A DNA stretch of 64,000 nt, taken from contig NZ_CP048405.1 of the NCBI RefSeq assembly GCF_014084125.1, positions 5,146,001 to 5,210,000 on the forward strand, given 5' to 3'. The notes below the pieces were generated by a model that was not told the origin of the DNA, searched no databases, and saw only the letters and a program-made list of their open reading frames with translations. This document shows positions 1 through 8,197 of this stretch, in pieces; positions within the stretch are counted from its first letter, which is position 1; each line of letters starts with the position of its first letter. The position numbers and the translations under genes were made by a program. The stretch comes from Streptacidiphilus sp. PB12-B1b (lineage in GTDB: Bacteria; Actinomycetota; Actinomycetes; Streptomycetales; Streptomycetaceae).

Positions 1-448
1 AGGTGTGGGAGTACCTGGCGATGCGCCAGTTCAACAACTTCCGCCCCTGCCCCACCATCACCGACACCGTCGGCGGCTACGAACTGCCCGCCGACCTCCA
101 GGCCCTGCCGGCGGTGCAGCGCGTCATCGCGCTCGCCTCCAACGCCACCACCATCGTCAACGACCTGTACTCCTACACCAAGGAGCTGGCCGCCCCGGCC
201 GCCACCTGAACCTGCCGGTGGTGATCGCCGAGCGCGAGGGCGTCAGCGAGCGCGACGCCTACCTGAAGGCGGTCGAGGTCCACAACGAGCTGATGCACGC
301 CTTCGAGGCCGAGGCCGCAGCCCTGGCTGCCGCCTGCCCCGCCCCGTCCCTGCTGCGCTTCCTGCGCGGCGTGGCCGCGTGGGTCGACGGCAACCACTAC
401 TGGCACCGGACCAACACGTACCGCTACAGCCTGCCCGATTTCTGGTAA
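1..448 (+). pseudogene. 2-methylisoborneol synthase (terpene cyclase), 3' part, frameshifted
   Basis: C-terminal portion of a class I terpene cyclase that converts 2-methyl-GPP to 2-methylisoborneol; the gene begins before the window. The reading frame from position 3 gives a typical cyclase helix and the NSE metal-binding triad as NDLYSYTKE, then hits a stop at 207-209. The conserved C-terminus (LNLPVVIAERE through NHYWHRTNTYRYSLPDFW) continues one frame over to a TAA at 446-448. Adding one G at the GG of 197-198 joins the two frames into family-like sequence (APGRHLNLPV). The gene is followed 15 bp later by the GPP methyltransferase, the usual partner, which fixes the assignment. The break may be real or a base-calling error. 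Confidence 0.85.
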
Positions 449-463
449 ACGAGGAGCTGATCC

Positions 464-1345
464 GTGACCACGGTCAACATCACCCCGGCAAGCACCGCGG
501 CCTCCATCCCTGCTCCTGCGACGCCGTACCAGGGCGACATCGCCCGATACTGGGACGGCGAGGCCCGGCCGGTGAACCTGCGCCTCGGCGAGGTCGACGG
601 CCTCTACCACCACCACTACGGCATCGGGGAGGTCGACCGGGCCGCCCTGGGCGATCCGGCCGACCCGGAGCGCGAGCGGCGGGTGATCGCCGAACTGCAC
701 CGGCTGGAGTCGGCCCAGGCCGACCTGCTGCTGGACCACCTGGGCGACATCCCGCGCGACGCCACGCTCCTGGACGCCGGCTGCGGCCGCGGCGGCTCCA
801 TGGTCATGGCCCACCAGCGCTTCGGCTGCCGGGTCGAGGGCGTCACGCTCTCCGCCAAGCAGGCCGACTTCGGCAACCGCCGCGCCCGCGAACTCGGCAT
901 CGACACGTCCGTCCGCTCCCGCGTCTGCAACATGCTGGCCACCCCGGTGGGGACGGGCGAGGTGGCGGGCTCGTGGAACAACGAGTCCAGCATGTACGTC
1001 GACCTGCACGACCTCTTCGCCGAGCACTCCCGGGTGCTGGCCGTCGGCGGCCGGTACGTGACCATCACCGGCTGCTGGAACCCGATCTACGGCCAGCCGT
1101 CGAAGTGGGTCTCGCAGATCAACGCGCACTTCGAGTGCAACATCCACTCCCGCCGGGAGTACCTGCGCGCCATGGCGGACAACCGCCTGGTCCCGCGGGC
1201 CGTCATCGACCTCACCCCGGACACCCTGCCCTACTGGGAGCTGCGCGCCACCTCCTCCCTGGTCACCGGCATCGAGGAGGCCTTCATCTCCTCCTACCGG
1301 GACGGCTCCTTCCAGTACGTCCTGATCGCCGCCGACCGCGTCTGA
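464..1345 (+). CDS. Geranyl diphosphate 2-C-methyltransferase
   Basis: SAM-dependent enzyme that methylates C2 of geranyl diphosphate, supplying 2-methyl-GPP to the terpene cyclase just upstream; together they make the earthy odorant 2-methylisoborneol. The 293-aa product has the SAM motif I LLDAGCGRGG at about residues 102-111 and the family signature of aromatic and acidic residues (GSWNNESSMYVDLHD) that lines the substrate pocket. The start is GTG at 464, preceded by GAGGAG at 451-456. The gap of 15 bp to the cyclase stop indicates one transcript. Length matches the family (about 290-300 aa). Confidence 0.92.
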   Translation: MTTVNITPASTAASIPAPATPYQGDIARYWDGEARPVNLRLGEVDGLYHHHYGIGEVDRAALGDPADPERERRVIAELHRLESAQADLLLDHLGDIPRDATLLDAGCGRGGSMVMAHQRFGCRVEGVTLSAKQADFGNRRARELGIDTSVRSRVCNMLATPVGTGEVAGSWNNESSMYVDLHDLFAEHSRVLAVGGRYVTITGCWNPIYGQPSKWVSQINAHFECNIHSRREYLRAMADNRLVPRAVIDLTPDTLPYWELRATSSLVTGIEEAFISSYRDGSFQYVLIAADRV

Positions 1346-1368
1346 CCCGCAGCGCCCCTCGCCCGCCC

Positions 1369-1397
1369 GCCGCCCGCGTCCCCCGGACGCGGGCGGC
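1369..1397 (+). terminator. Hairpin terminator after the 2-MIB operon
   Basis: Perfect 13-bp inverted repeat (1369-1381 and 1385-1397) with a 3-base loop, 23 bp after the methyltransferase stop. There is no T-run, as is common in high-GC actinobacteria. Confidence 0.65.
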
Positions 1398-1460
1398 GCC
1401 GGTGTCGGTCGCCGGAGCGTAGGCTGCGACTCGTATCGCAGGCAGGCGGGGGTGGCGGGG

Positions 1461-1876
1461 ATGGACGAGCGCGCGGTCAGGCTGAACGCGTGGGCGCAGG
1501 GCGTGCGCCCGCTCGCGCAGGGGGTCGCCTGGTTCGAGGGGCTGTCCGGCGACGAGCAGGCCGGGGTGCTCAGGAGTTGCGCGAGTACTGCATCCAGGCA
1601 CGCGCGACGGTGGAGGACGCCCCGGAGAGCATCCGGTCGGCGGGCATCCGGCCGACGCACACCCCTGCGGTCCTGATCGCCCGGGGGCAGATGTCCGTCC
1701 AGCTGGCGAAGGTCGTCGGGCTGCCGCAGGACGAGCGGGTGAAGGCCTTCCGGCCGCTGGTGGCGTTGTTGGGGGTGGCCGACCGGCGCCGCCGGGAGCG
1801 GTTCTGCGCCGCCGGGTGCTCCCACGCCTGGCACCGGCTGGGGACCGGCACCGGCCCGGAGGCGGCGACCGGCTGA
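1461..1876 (+). pseudogene. DUF5958-like small protein, frameshifted
   Basis: A protein of about 138 aa resembling the actinobacterial DUF5958 family of unknown function. The first frame starts at ATG 1461 (MDERAVRLNAWAQGVRPLAQ) and runs to about 1572. The rest of the conserved sequence (ELREYCIQARATVED, then RPTHTPAVLIARG and CSHAWHRL) is in another frame to the stop at 1874-1876. One extra G at 1573-1574 restores a continuous product, so this is either a recent frameshift or a sequence error. No operon partner is apparent. The family name is from memory; no function is claimed. Confidence 0.7.
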
Positions 1877-2005
1877 GCTGTACGGCTGACCTCGGGGGCG
1901 GGGATCTGGCCGTGTGACGCCTGCTCAAGCCGGGTAACGGCCGTTAGCATAACGGCAGCGGCGCCGAGCGGAGCGCCGATCCGCAGCGGTGTATAGGAGT
2001 TGGCG

Positions 2006-3094
2006 ATGAGCCGTGGCTTCCCCCTGTTCCGGACGACGAGTCCCGTGCCTGAGTCGGAGCGGGCCGCGATTCTCGCCGCTCCGGGGTTCGGACGGTTCTT
2101 CACCGACCACATGGCCTCGGCCGTGTGGACGCCCACCGAGGAGTGGCACGACCGCAGGGTCGGGCCGCTCGAGCCGTTCTCCATGCATCCGAGCGCGGCG
2201 GTGCTCCACTACGCGCAGGAGATCTTCGAGGGGCTGAAGGCGTACCGGCACGCGGACGACAGCGTCTGGCTGTTCCGTCCGGAGGTCAACGCCCGCCGCT
2301 TCGCCCGCTCCGCGCGGCGGCTGGCCCTGCCCGAGCTGTCCGAGGAGGACTTCCTGACCGCCGTCGAGGAGCTGGTCCGCGCGGATGCGGCCTGGGTGCC
2401 GGACTCCGCCGGTGAGGGCAGCCTCTACGTGCGGCCGTTCATGTTCGCCTCGGAGGCGTTCCTCGGCGTGCGGCCCGCCGAGCAGGTGACGTTCTCGGTG
2501 ATCGCCAGCCCGGCCGGGCCGTACTTCGCCGCCGGGATCAGCGGAGTCACGCTCTGGGTCAGCAGCGAGTACACCCGGGCCGGCCGGGGCGGCACCGGCG
2601 CGGCCAAGTGCGGCGGCAACTACGCGTCGAGCCTGGCCGCGCAGATCGAGGCCCGGCAGCACGGCTGCGACCAGGTGATGTTCCTGGACGACGCCGGCGG
2701 CGACGGCAACCTGGAGGAGTCCGGCACGATGAACCTGTGCCTGATCACCTCCGCCGGCGAGCTGGTCACCCCGGAGCTGGGCACGATCCTCGAAGGCGTC
2801 ACCCGGGACTCCCTGCTGACGCTCGCCCCCGAGTTCGGCCTCACCCCGGTCGAGCGGTCCATCACCCTGGCCGAGCTGCGGTCCGGCGCCGCCGACGGCA
2901 CCATCACCGAGGTGTTCGCGGCCGGTACCGCCGCCGTGGTCACCCCGATCGTGGGGTTCAAGGGCGACGGCTACGCGTTCACCATCGGCAGCGGCACGCC
3001 CGGCAAGCAGACCACCGCGCTGCGCGAGCACGTGCTGGACATCCAGTACGGGCGCGCCGAGGACAGGCACGGCTGGCTGCGGCGGGTCGTCTGA
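2006..3094 (+). CDS. ilvE: Branched-chain amino acid aminotransferase
   Basis: PLP-dependent fold-type IV aminotransferase that interconverts leucine, isoleucine and valine with their 2-oxo acids. The 362-aa protein shows YAQEIFEGLKAYR near the N-terminus, the PLP-lysine region GAAKCGGNYA and the signature NLEESGTMNLC, all typical of IlvE. ATG at 2006 is preferred because GGAG at 1996-1999 sits 6 bp upstream; an in-frame TTG at 2000 is too close to that site. It converges on the acyl ligase that ends the fatty-acid-like operon. Branched 2-oxo acids are precursors of branched primers for KASIII enzymes, so a supply role is possible, but this is inference. Confidence 0.92.
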   Translation: MSRGFPLFRTTSPVPESERAAILAAPGFGRFFTDHMASAVWTPTEEWHDRRVGPLEPFSMHPSAAVLHYAQEIFEGLKAYRHADDSVWLFRPEVNARRFARSARRLALPELSEEDFLTAVEELVRADAAWVPDSAGEGSLYVRPFMFASEAFLGVRPAEQVTFSVIASPAGPYFAAGISGVTLWVSSEYTRAGRGGTGAAKCGGNYASSLAAQIEARQHGCDQVMFLDDAGGDGNLEESGTMNLCLITSAGELVTPELGTILEGVTRDSLLTLAPEFGLTPVERSITLAELRSGAADGTITEVFAAGTAAVVTPIVGFKGDGYAFTIGSGTPGKQTTALREHVLDIQYGRAEDRHGWLRRVV

Positions 3095-3111
3095 GACCGG
3101 TGGGGACGGGC

Positions 3112-3135
3112 GGGCCGCGCCGGACCGCGCGGCCC
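3112..3135. terminator. Bidirectional hairpin terminator between ilvE and the ligase gene
   Basis: A 9-bp perfect stem (3112-3120 with 3127-3135) and a 6-base loop lie in the 61-bp gap between two converging genes, so it can serve both. Confidence 0.55.
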
Positions 3136-3155
3136 CGCCCCGTCACCGCGGACCG

Positions 3156-4688
3156 TCACCGCGAACCGGCCAGCCCCTCGGGCAGCACCACCTCGCGCTT
3201 GAGGATCTTGCCCGTGGAGCCCTTGGGCAGGGCGTCGGTCAGCCAGACCAGGCGCGGGTACTTGAACGGCGCCACCCGCTCCCGGACGAAGGCGCGGATC
3301 TCCTCCGGGGTGGTCCGGGCGCCGTCGCGCAGCACGACGGCGGCGGCGACCTCCTGGCCGTGGGTGGCGTGCGGGAAGCCGATGACGGTGGCCTCGACCA
3401 CCGCCGGGTGCTCGTACAGGACGTCCTCCACCTCGCGCGGGTAGACGTTGAAGCCGCCGCGGATGATGACGTCCTTGCTGCGGTCCACGATCCGGAAGTC
3501 GCCGCTGGCGTCCCGGGTGCCGAGGTCCCCGGTGTGCAGCCAGCCGTCCCTGACGGTCTGCGCGGTCGCCTCCGGCCGGTTCCAGTAGCCCTTCATCACG
3601 TTGTGGCCCCGGATCACCACCTCGCCGACGGTGCCGTCCGGAACCTCCGCGCCGGACTCGTCCACGACCCGCATCCGCACGCCCTCGATCGGGATGCCGA
3701 TCGTCCCGGCCACCCGCTCGCGGTCGATCCGGTTGGCGCAGGCCAGCGGGGAGGACTCGGAGAGCCCGTAGCCCTCCAGGACGACGCAGTCGAACGCGGT
3801 CTCGAAGCCGCGCAGCACCTCCGGCGGCATCGGGGAGCCGCCGCACAGGCAGACCCGCAGCGAGTCGGACCGGTGGTCGGCGCGGGCCGGGTGGGTCAGC
3901 ATCAGGGTGTACATGGCCGGGACGCCGAGGAAGACGCTGACCCGGTCGCGCTGGATCACCGCCATGGCCGCGGCCGGGTCGAAGCGGGACAGCAGGGTGA
4001 GGCAGGCGCCGGTGGCCACCGCGCAGTTGAGGCCCATCACCTGCCCGAAGGAGTGGAACAGCGGCAGCCCGCCGAAGATCACGTCCTGTCCGCCGATCCC
4101 GAGCACCTGGATGCCCGCGCGGACGTTGCAGAGGATGTTGCGGTGGGTCAGTTCGGCGCCCTTGGGGGTGCCGGTGGTGCCGGAGGTGTAGAGGATCACC
4201 GCGGTGTCCTGGTCGCCGCGCCGGTGCGGGGCCGGCTCCGCCCGGTGGGTGTCGGCCGCGAAGGCGTCCGGACCGACCGTGGCGTACGGGGTGCCGACAC
4301 GGTCCGCGCCGGCCGCCGCCTGCTCCGCGCCGGTGTGCCAGGCGACCAGCAGCGCGGCCCCGGCGTCGGCCAGGCAGTGCTCGATCTCCCGGGCCTTGAG
4401 CAGCGGGTTCATCGGCACGACCACCGCGCCCGCGCGCAGGATGCCGTAGTACAGCGCCGCGAAGGCGGGCACGTTGGGCAGCAGCACGGCCACCCGGTCG
4501 CCCGGCGCGACGCCGAGCGAGGCCAGCCAGCGCGCGGCCCGGGCGCTGGCCCGGTCGAGCTGGGCGAAGGTCAGCAGCTCGTCGTCCAGGCGCAGGACCG
4601 GCCGGTCCGGGCAGCGGGCGGCGGTGGCGGCCAGCAGGTCGGGGATGCTGCGCGGGGAGGCAGCGGTGTCGGCGGTGGCGGCGGACAT
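3156..4688 (-). CDS. Long-chain fatty acyl-CoA/AMP ligase (ANL superfamily)
   Basis: Activates a carboxylic acid with ATP to an acyl-adenylate and passes it to CoA or to an acyl carrier protein. The 510-aa product has the P-loop YTSGTTGTPKG (residues 167-177), the aromatic motif GYGLSESS, the hinge TGDLG and the catalytic lysine of the C-terminal lobe in GSTGKILKRE. This is the full set for an active enzyme. It is the last gene of the long minus-strand operon. ATG 4688 is preceded by GAGGAG and follows the deduced phosphopantetheinyl transferase stop by 14 bp. Whether it loads the operon's ACP (gene at 9454-9708) or releases/recycles product cannot be told from sequence. Confidence 0.9.
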   Translation of the reverse strand: MSAATADTAASPRSIPDLLAATAARCPDRPVLRLDDELLTFAQLDRASARAARWLASLGVAPGDRVAVLLPNVPAFAALYYGILRAGAVVVPMNPLLKAREIEHCLADAGAALLVAWHTGAEQAAAGADRVGTPYATVGPDAFAADTHRAEPAPHRRGDQDTAVILYTSGTTGTPKGAELTHRNILCNVRAGIQVLGIGGQDVIFGGLPLFHSFGQVMGLNCAVATGACLTLLSRFDPAAAMAVIQRDRVSVFLGVPAMYTLMLTHPARADHRSDSLRVCLCGGSPMPPEVLRGFETAFDCVVLEGYGLSESSPLACANRIDRERVAGTIGIPIEGVRMRVVDESGAEVPDGTVGEVVIRGHNVMKGYWNRPEATAQTVRDGWLHTGDLGTRDASGDFRIVDRSKDVIIRGGFNVYPREVEDVLYEHPAVVEATVIGFPHATHGQEVAAAVVLRDGARTTPEEIRAFVRERVAPFKYPRLVWLTDALPKGSTGKILKREVVLPEGLAGSR

Positions 4689-4702
4689 GGTGGACTCCTC
4701 GG

Positions 4703-5502
4703 TCAGGGCCTGGCGGACGGTGAGCCGGTGGACGGTGAGCCGGTGGACGACGGGCCGACCGGGAGCGGGCCGGTGCGGAAGGGGACGGTGCCGGGCGCTG
4801 CGGTGCGGGGACCAGGACGGCGGTGAGCAGCAGGCCGTCGTGCACCAGCCAGCGTCCGTCCAGCAGCGGGGGCAGCTGCGGCAGCGGCGGCCGGGTGGGC
4901 TGCGCCGGGCGGAGCCGGGCCCGGAAGGCGCCGTGGCCGGGCCCGTCCTGGCGTACGGTCAGCTCGGCCTCCTCGAAGCCCAGCCAGCCGCCGCCCGCGC
5001 CGCACCACGCCTTGTAGACGGACTCCTTGGCGCTGAACAGCAGCCGGTCCCAGGCGGTCTCCGGCCGCTCCCGCGACTGCCGGGCCAGCCAGTCCGGCTC
5101 CGGCCCGAACAGCACCGCCTCCCGGGCCTGCGCGGAGAGGGCGGCGTGCTGCTCGACGTCGATGCCCAGGGCGAGGGCGTCCGCGGTGCGGGCCACCGCG
5201 GCGGCACGGTAGCCGGTCCGGTGGGTGATGCTGCCGACCACCCCGTCGGGCCAGGCGGGCATGGAGCGGCGGCCGCGCGGCAGCGGCACGGCCGGGTGCC
5301 CGAGCTGGGCCAGGGCGCGCCGGGCGCAGCGGCGTCCGGCCCGGAACTCGGCCCGGCGCCGGGGCCCGGCGCGGGCGATCAGCGCCTCCTCCTCCGGGAA
5401 CAGCAGCTCCGCAGAGGGTGGCTCGGTGTCGGTGGATTCGGCGCAGCGGACCCAGGGCGGCAGCAGTGCGGCCAGCAGCGGGACCGCCCCGGGCGCGGGC
5501 AT
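4703..5502 (-). CDS. 4'-phosphopantetheinyl transferase (Sfp/EntD type), probable C-terminal frameshift
   Basis: Transfers phosphopantetheine from CoA to the serine of carrier proteins; the obvious client is the ACP encoded upstream in the same operon. Conserved elements are GVVGSITHRTGYRAAAVA, the metal-binding ALGIDVEQH and the FSAKESVYKAW signature. ATG 5502 overlaps the hydrolase stop by one base (TGATG). The frame stays open far into the ligase gene, which is implausible. Adding one base in the GGGG run at 4807-4810 gives a C-terminus of ordinary composition stopping at 4703, just before the ligase. I therefore annotate the end at 4703 and suspect a one-base loss. Confidence 0.82.
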
Positions 5503-6413
5503 CAGCCCGCGTCGGCGCGGTGCGCGGCGGCGGGCCGCTCGCCGTCGGCGGCGAGCCGGGACACCCACTGCGTGATCGCCGCCACCAGGCCGCGGTTGTG
5601 CCGGATCCAGCGGAAGTGGTCCAGCGGTCGGCCGCCGGCCTGCTCGACGGTGTAGCTCCAGCGCTCCACCCGGGCGGCGGGCATCTTGCCGCACAGGTGG
5701 TCCACGGCGCGCGGCGGGGCCAGCTCGTCGTCGGCCACGTCCACTGCCAGGACCGGGAGCGCGACCTCGGCCAGGGCCCGCTCGTAGTCGGCGCACGCGC
5801 CGTGCGCGCGGTAGCGTCCGGTGCGCATCTGCCGGGCCCAGTCCCGCATCAGCCGGGCGGACTCGCGCCCGCCGAAGCCGAGCCGCTCCCCCGGCCAGTA
5901 GCCGATCACCGCCGACACCAGCACCGCGAACTGACTGTGCACCAGTCGGCGCAGGCCCGCCCGGGGGCCGAAGCAGCGGTACCAGGCCGAGCCGCTGGCC
6001 ACCAGCACGGCTCCGGCCAGCCGGGGCCGGAACACCCCGCAGTGCACCATGCCCAGCTGTCCGCCCAGGCTGTGCCCGAGCAGCAGCAGCGGCGCCTGCG
6101 GGAAGGCCGCCTGCACCGCGTCCAGCACCGCCGGGAGGTCCTGCTCGACGATCTCGCGGTAGCCGAAGCGGACCCCGCGCCCGGGCCGCGGGCGGCTCTC
6201 GCCGTGGCCGCGCAGGTCGCAGACGGCCACCGAGAGCCCGGCCGCGTGCAGGGCGCGGACCAGCGGGGTGTAGTGCCGGGCGGCCGTGCCCATGGCCGGG
6301 AGGACCAGCACGACCGGCGCGTCGGCGTCCGGCCGGGCCAGTGCCCGGACGGTGATCGCGGCCCCGTCCGGGGCGCGGAGCTCGGCCAGCACCGGGAGCC
6401 GTGGCGGCGTCAC
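5502..6413 (-). CDS. Alpha/beta hydrolase (thioesterase/lysophospholipase-like)
   Basis: Predicted serine hydrolase of 303 aa. The nucleophile elbow is GHSLGG, preceded by the oxyanion region and CDLRGHGES; an acidic residue in VDVADDELAPP and a histidine near the C-terminus (PLDHFRW) complete a plausible triad. The GTG start at 6411-6413 overlaps the KASIII stop (GTGA), so the two are translationally coupled. In a fatty-acid-type operon it may release the chain from the ACP or form an ester/lactone, but its substrate is not readable from sequence. Confidence 0.82.
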   Translation of the reverse strand: MTPPRLPVLAELRAPDGAAITVRALARPDADAPVVLVLPAMGTAARHYTPLVRALHAAGLSVAVCDLRGHGESRPRPGRGVRFGYREIVEQDLPAVLDAVQAAFPQAPLLLLGHSLGGQLGMVHCGVFRPRLAGAVLVASGSAWYRCFGPRAGLRRLVHSQFAVLVSAVIGYWPGERLGFGGRESARLMRDWARQMRTGRYRAHGACADYERALAEVALPVLAVDVADDELAPPRAVDHLCGKMPAARVERWSYTVEQAGGRPLDHFRWIRHNRGLVAAITQWVSRLAADGERPAAAHRADAG

Positions 6414-7372
6414 CGCGCCTCCCCTGCCGGGTCCGGGGCCTGCTGCCAGCCGATGACCCCGGCGCCCCAGGTGATGCCAGCGCCGAAGGCGGCGAGGCCG
6501 AGCAGCGCGGTCCGGCCGAGCCGGCCCTCCTCGCGGGCGTGGGCCAGTGCCAGCGGGATGGAGGCGGCGGAGGTGTTGGCGACCCGCTGGACGTTGAGGT
6601 AGAGCCGCTCGGGCGGCAGGCCGACCTCCTTGCCGACCGCCCGCACGATCCGCGCATTGGCCTGGTGGGCGACGAACAGGTCGATGTCGTCGCAGGTCAG
6701 GGCGGTGCGGTCGAGCACCTCGCGGGTGGCGGCGGCCATCTTCTCGACGGCGTGGGCGAAGATCTCCCGGCCGTCCATCCGCAGTTTGCGCTCGTCCCGG
6801 TCCGCGTAGAGCAGCGGGATCAGCTCGCCGTCGCTGCCCAGCGAGAAGGCCGGGCGCGGGGCGCCGGGGACGTCGGCCACGACCACCGCGCCGGCGCCGT
6901 CGGCCAGCAGCACCGCGGTGCCCCGGTCCTCGTGGTCGGTGATCCGGGTGAGCGCGTCGGCGCCGCAGACCAGCACCGCCTCGGCCCGGCCGGTCTCGAT
7001 CAGCGCGGCGGCGTGGTCCAGGCCGTAGACGAAGCCGGCGCAGGCCGCGTGCAGGTCGAAGGCGGCAGCCTGCGGCAGTCCCAGCCGGGCGGCGACCTCG
7101 ACCGAGACGCCGGGCGTCACCCGGTCCGGGGTGATGGTGGCGACCACGACGTGGCGGATGCGGTGCGCGGTCACGCCGGAGGAGCGCAGCGCCTGCCCGG
7201 CCGCGGCCACCACCAGGTCGGCGAGTCGGCCGCCGGGCTCCAGGAAGTGCCGCTGCTCGATCCCGGTGCGCTTGACGATCCACTCCGAGGAGGCGCCGAT
7301 CCGCTCGAAGTGCGCATTGGGGACGGTGGGGCCGGGCAGGGCGGCGCCCACCCCGACGACGGCGGCGGTCAC
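6410..7372 (-). CDS. 3-oxoacyl-ACP synthase III (KASIII, FabH-like)
   Basis: Starts acyl chains by condensing an acyl-CoA primer with malonyl-ACP. The 320-aa protein keeps the Cys-His-Asn triad: C111 in HAACAGF, H236 in VAHQANARI and N266 in ANTSAAS. An intact KASIII separate from the primary fab cluster indicates a dedicated pathway with its own primer. It overlaps the enoyl reductase gene upstream (start 7372, reductase stop 7369) and the hydrolase downstream, both by 4 bp. Alternative KASIII roles, such as acyl transfer to oxygen or nitrogen, are known in this family and cannot be excluded. Confidence 0.92.
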   Translation of the reverse strand: MTAAVVGVGAALPGPTVPNAHFERIGASSEWIVKRTGIEQRHFLEPGGRLADLVVAAAGQALRSSGVTAHRIRHVVVATITPDRVTPGVSVEVAARLGLPQAAAFDLHAACAGFVYGLDHAAALIETGRAEAVLVCGADALTRITDHEDRGTAVLLADGAGAVVVADVPGAPRPAFSLGSDGELIPLLYADRDERKLRMDGREIFAHAVEKMAAATREVLDRTALTCDDIDLFVAHQANARIVRAVGKEVGLPPERLYLNVQRVANTSAASIPLALAHAREEGRLGRTALLGLAAFGAGITWGAGVIGWQQAPDPAGEAR

Positions 7373-8181
7373 CGCGCCGCTCCTTCGGCGAAGGCCGGGC
7401 CCGCGCCCATGCGGACCGCGTGCATGCCGCCGTCGGCGTGCACGATCTCACCGGTGACGGTCGCGGCCAGGTCGGAGAGCAGGAACAGCACCGGTCCGGT
7501 GAGCACCGACGGATCGGTGCGGTCCCAGCCGAGCGGCGCCTCGTCCTCCCAGCGGTCGGCGATCCGGTCGAAGGTGCTGATCGCCTGCCCGGCCACGGTC
7601 TCCACCGGGCCGGCCGCGACCAGGTTGACCCGGATGCCGGACGGGCCCAGGTACATCGCCAGGTAGCGGCAGACCGCGCCGAGGGCCGCCTTGCTGACGC
7701 CCATCCAGTCGTAGCCGGCCCACGCGCCGGAAGCGTCGAAGTCCAGGCCGACCACGCTGCCCCGGCGGCCGTCCGCGCTGAGCAGCGGGGCCAGTGCGGT
7801 GGCCAGCGAGTGCAGCGAGACGGCGGCGGTGCGCAGCGCGAAGGTGGCGCTCTCCGGCGTGGCGGTCAGGAAGTTGCCGCTGAGGGCCTCCTGCGGGGCG
7901 GCGGCGACCGCGTGCAGCACGCCGTCCACCGAGCCCCAGCGCTCGGTCAGCTCCTTGGCCAGGGTGACGAAGTCGTCGGGCCGGGTGACGTCCAGGGTGA
8001 GCACCTCGGGCGGGCGGGGCAGCCCGCTCGCGGCGGCCTCGGTGATCCGCCGGGCCCGGCCGAAGCCGGTCAACAGCACCTCGGCGCCCGCCTCCTGGAG
8101 CGATCGGGCGGTGTGCCAGGCGATCGAGTCGTCGTTGAGCACTCCGGTGATCAGATAGCGGCGTCCTTCGAAGCCGAGCAT
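7369..8181 (-). CDS. Enoyl-ACP reductase (FabI-like SDR)
   Basis: Reduces trans-2-enoyl-ACP with NAD(P)H in the last step of an elongation cycle. The 270-aa protein has the FabI-type N-terminus YLITGVLNDDSIAWHTA (a divergent nucleotide-binding loop unlike the TGxxxGIG of ordinary SDRs) and the active-site pair Y157 and K164 in YDWMGVSK, spaced by six residues as in FabI. The start ATG 8181 lies 16 bp after the KASII stop with AAAGG upstream. The operon has no ketoreductase or dehydratase, so those steps would have to be borrowed from primary metabolism. Confidence 0.9.
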   Translation of the reverse strand: MLGFEGRRYLITGVLNDDSIAWHTARSLQEAGAEVLLTGFGRARRITEAAASGLPRPPEVLTLDVTRPDDFVTLAKELTERWGSVDGVLHAVAAAPQEALSGNFLTATPESATFALRTAAVSLHSLATALAPLLSADGRRGSVVGLDFDASGAWAGYDWMGVSKAALGAVCRYLAMYLGPSGIRVNLVAAGPVETVAGQAISTFDRIADRWEDEAPLGWDRTDPSVLTGPVLFLLSDLAATVTGEIVHADGGMHAVRMGAGPAFAEGAAR

Positions 8182-8197
8182 TGCCGTTGACCTTTCG

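Noticed and set aside
2971-6657. Very long open frame on the minus strand across the ligase, PPTase and hydrolase genes
   Set aside because: Only the PPTase part looks like protein; the rest is Arg/Pro/Gly/Ala-rich and lies out of frame with genes bearing clear motifs. It stays open because stops are rare at this GC content.
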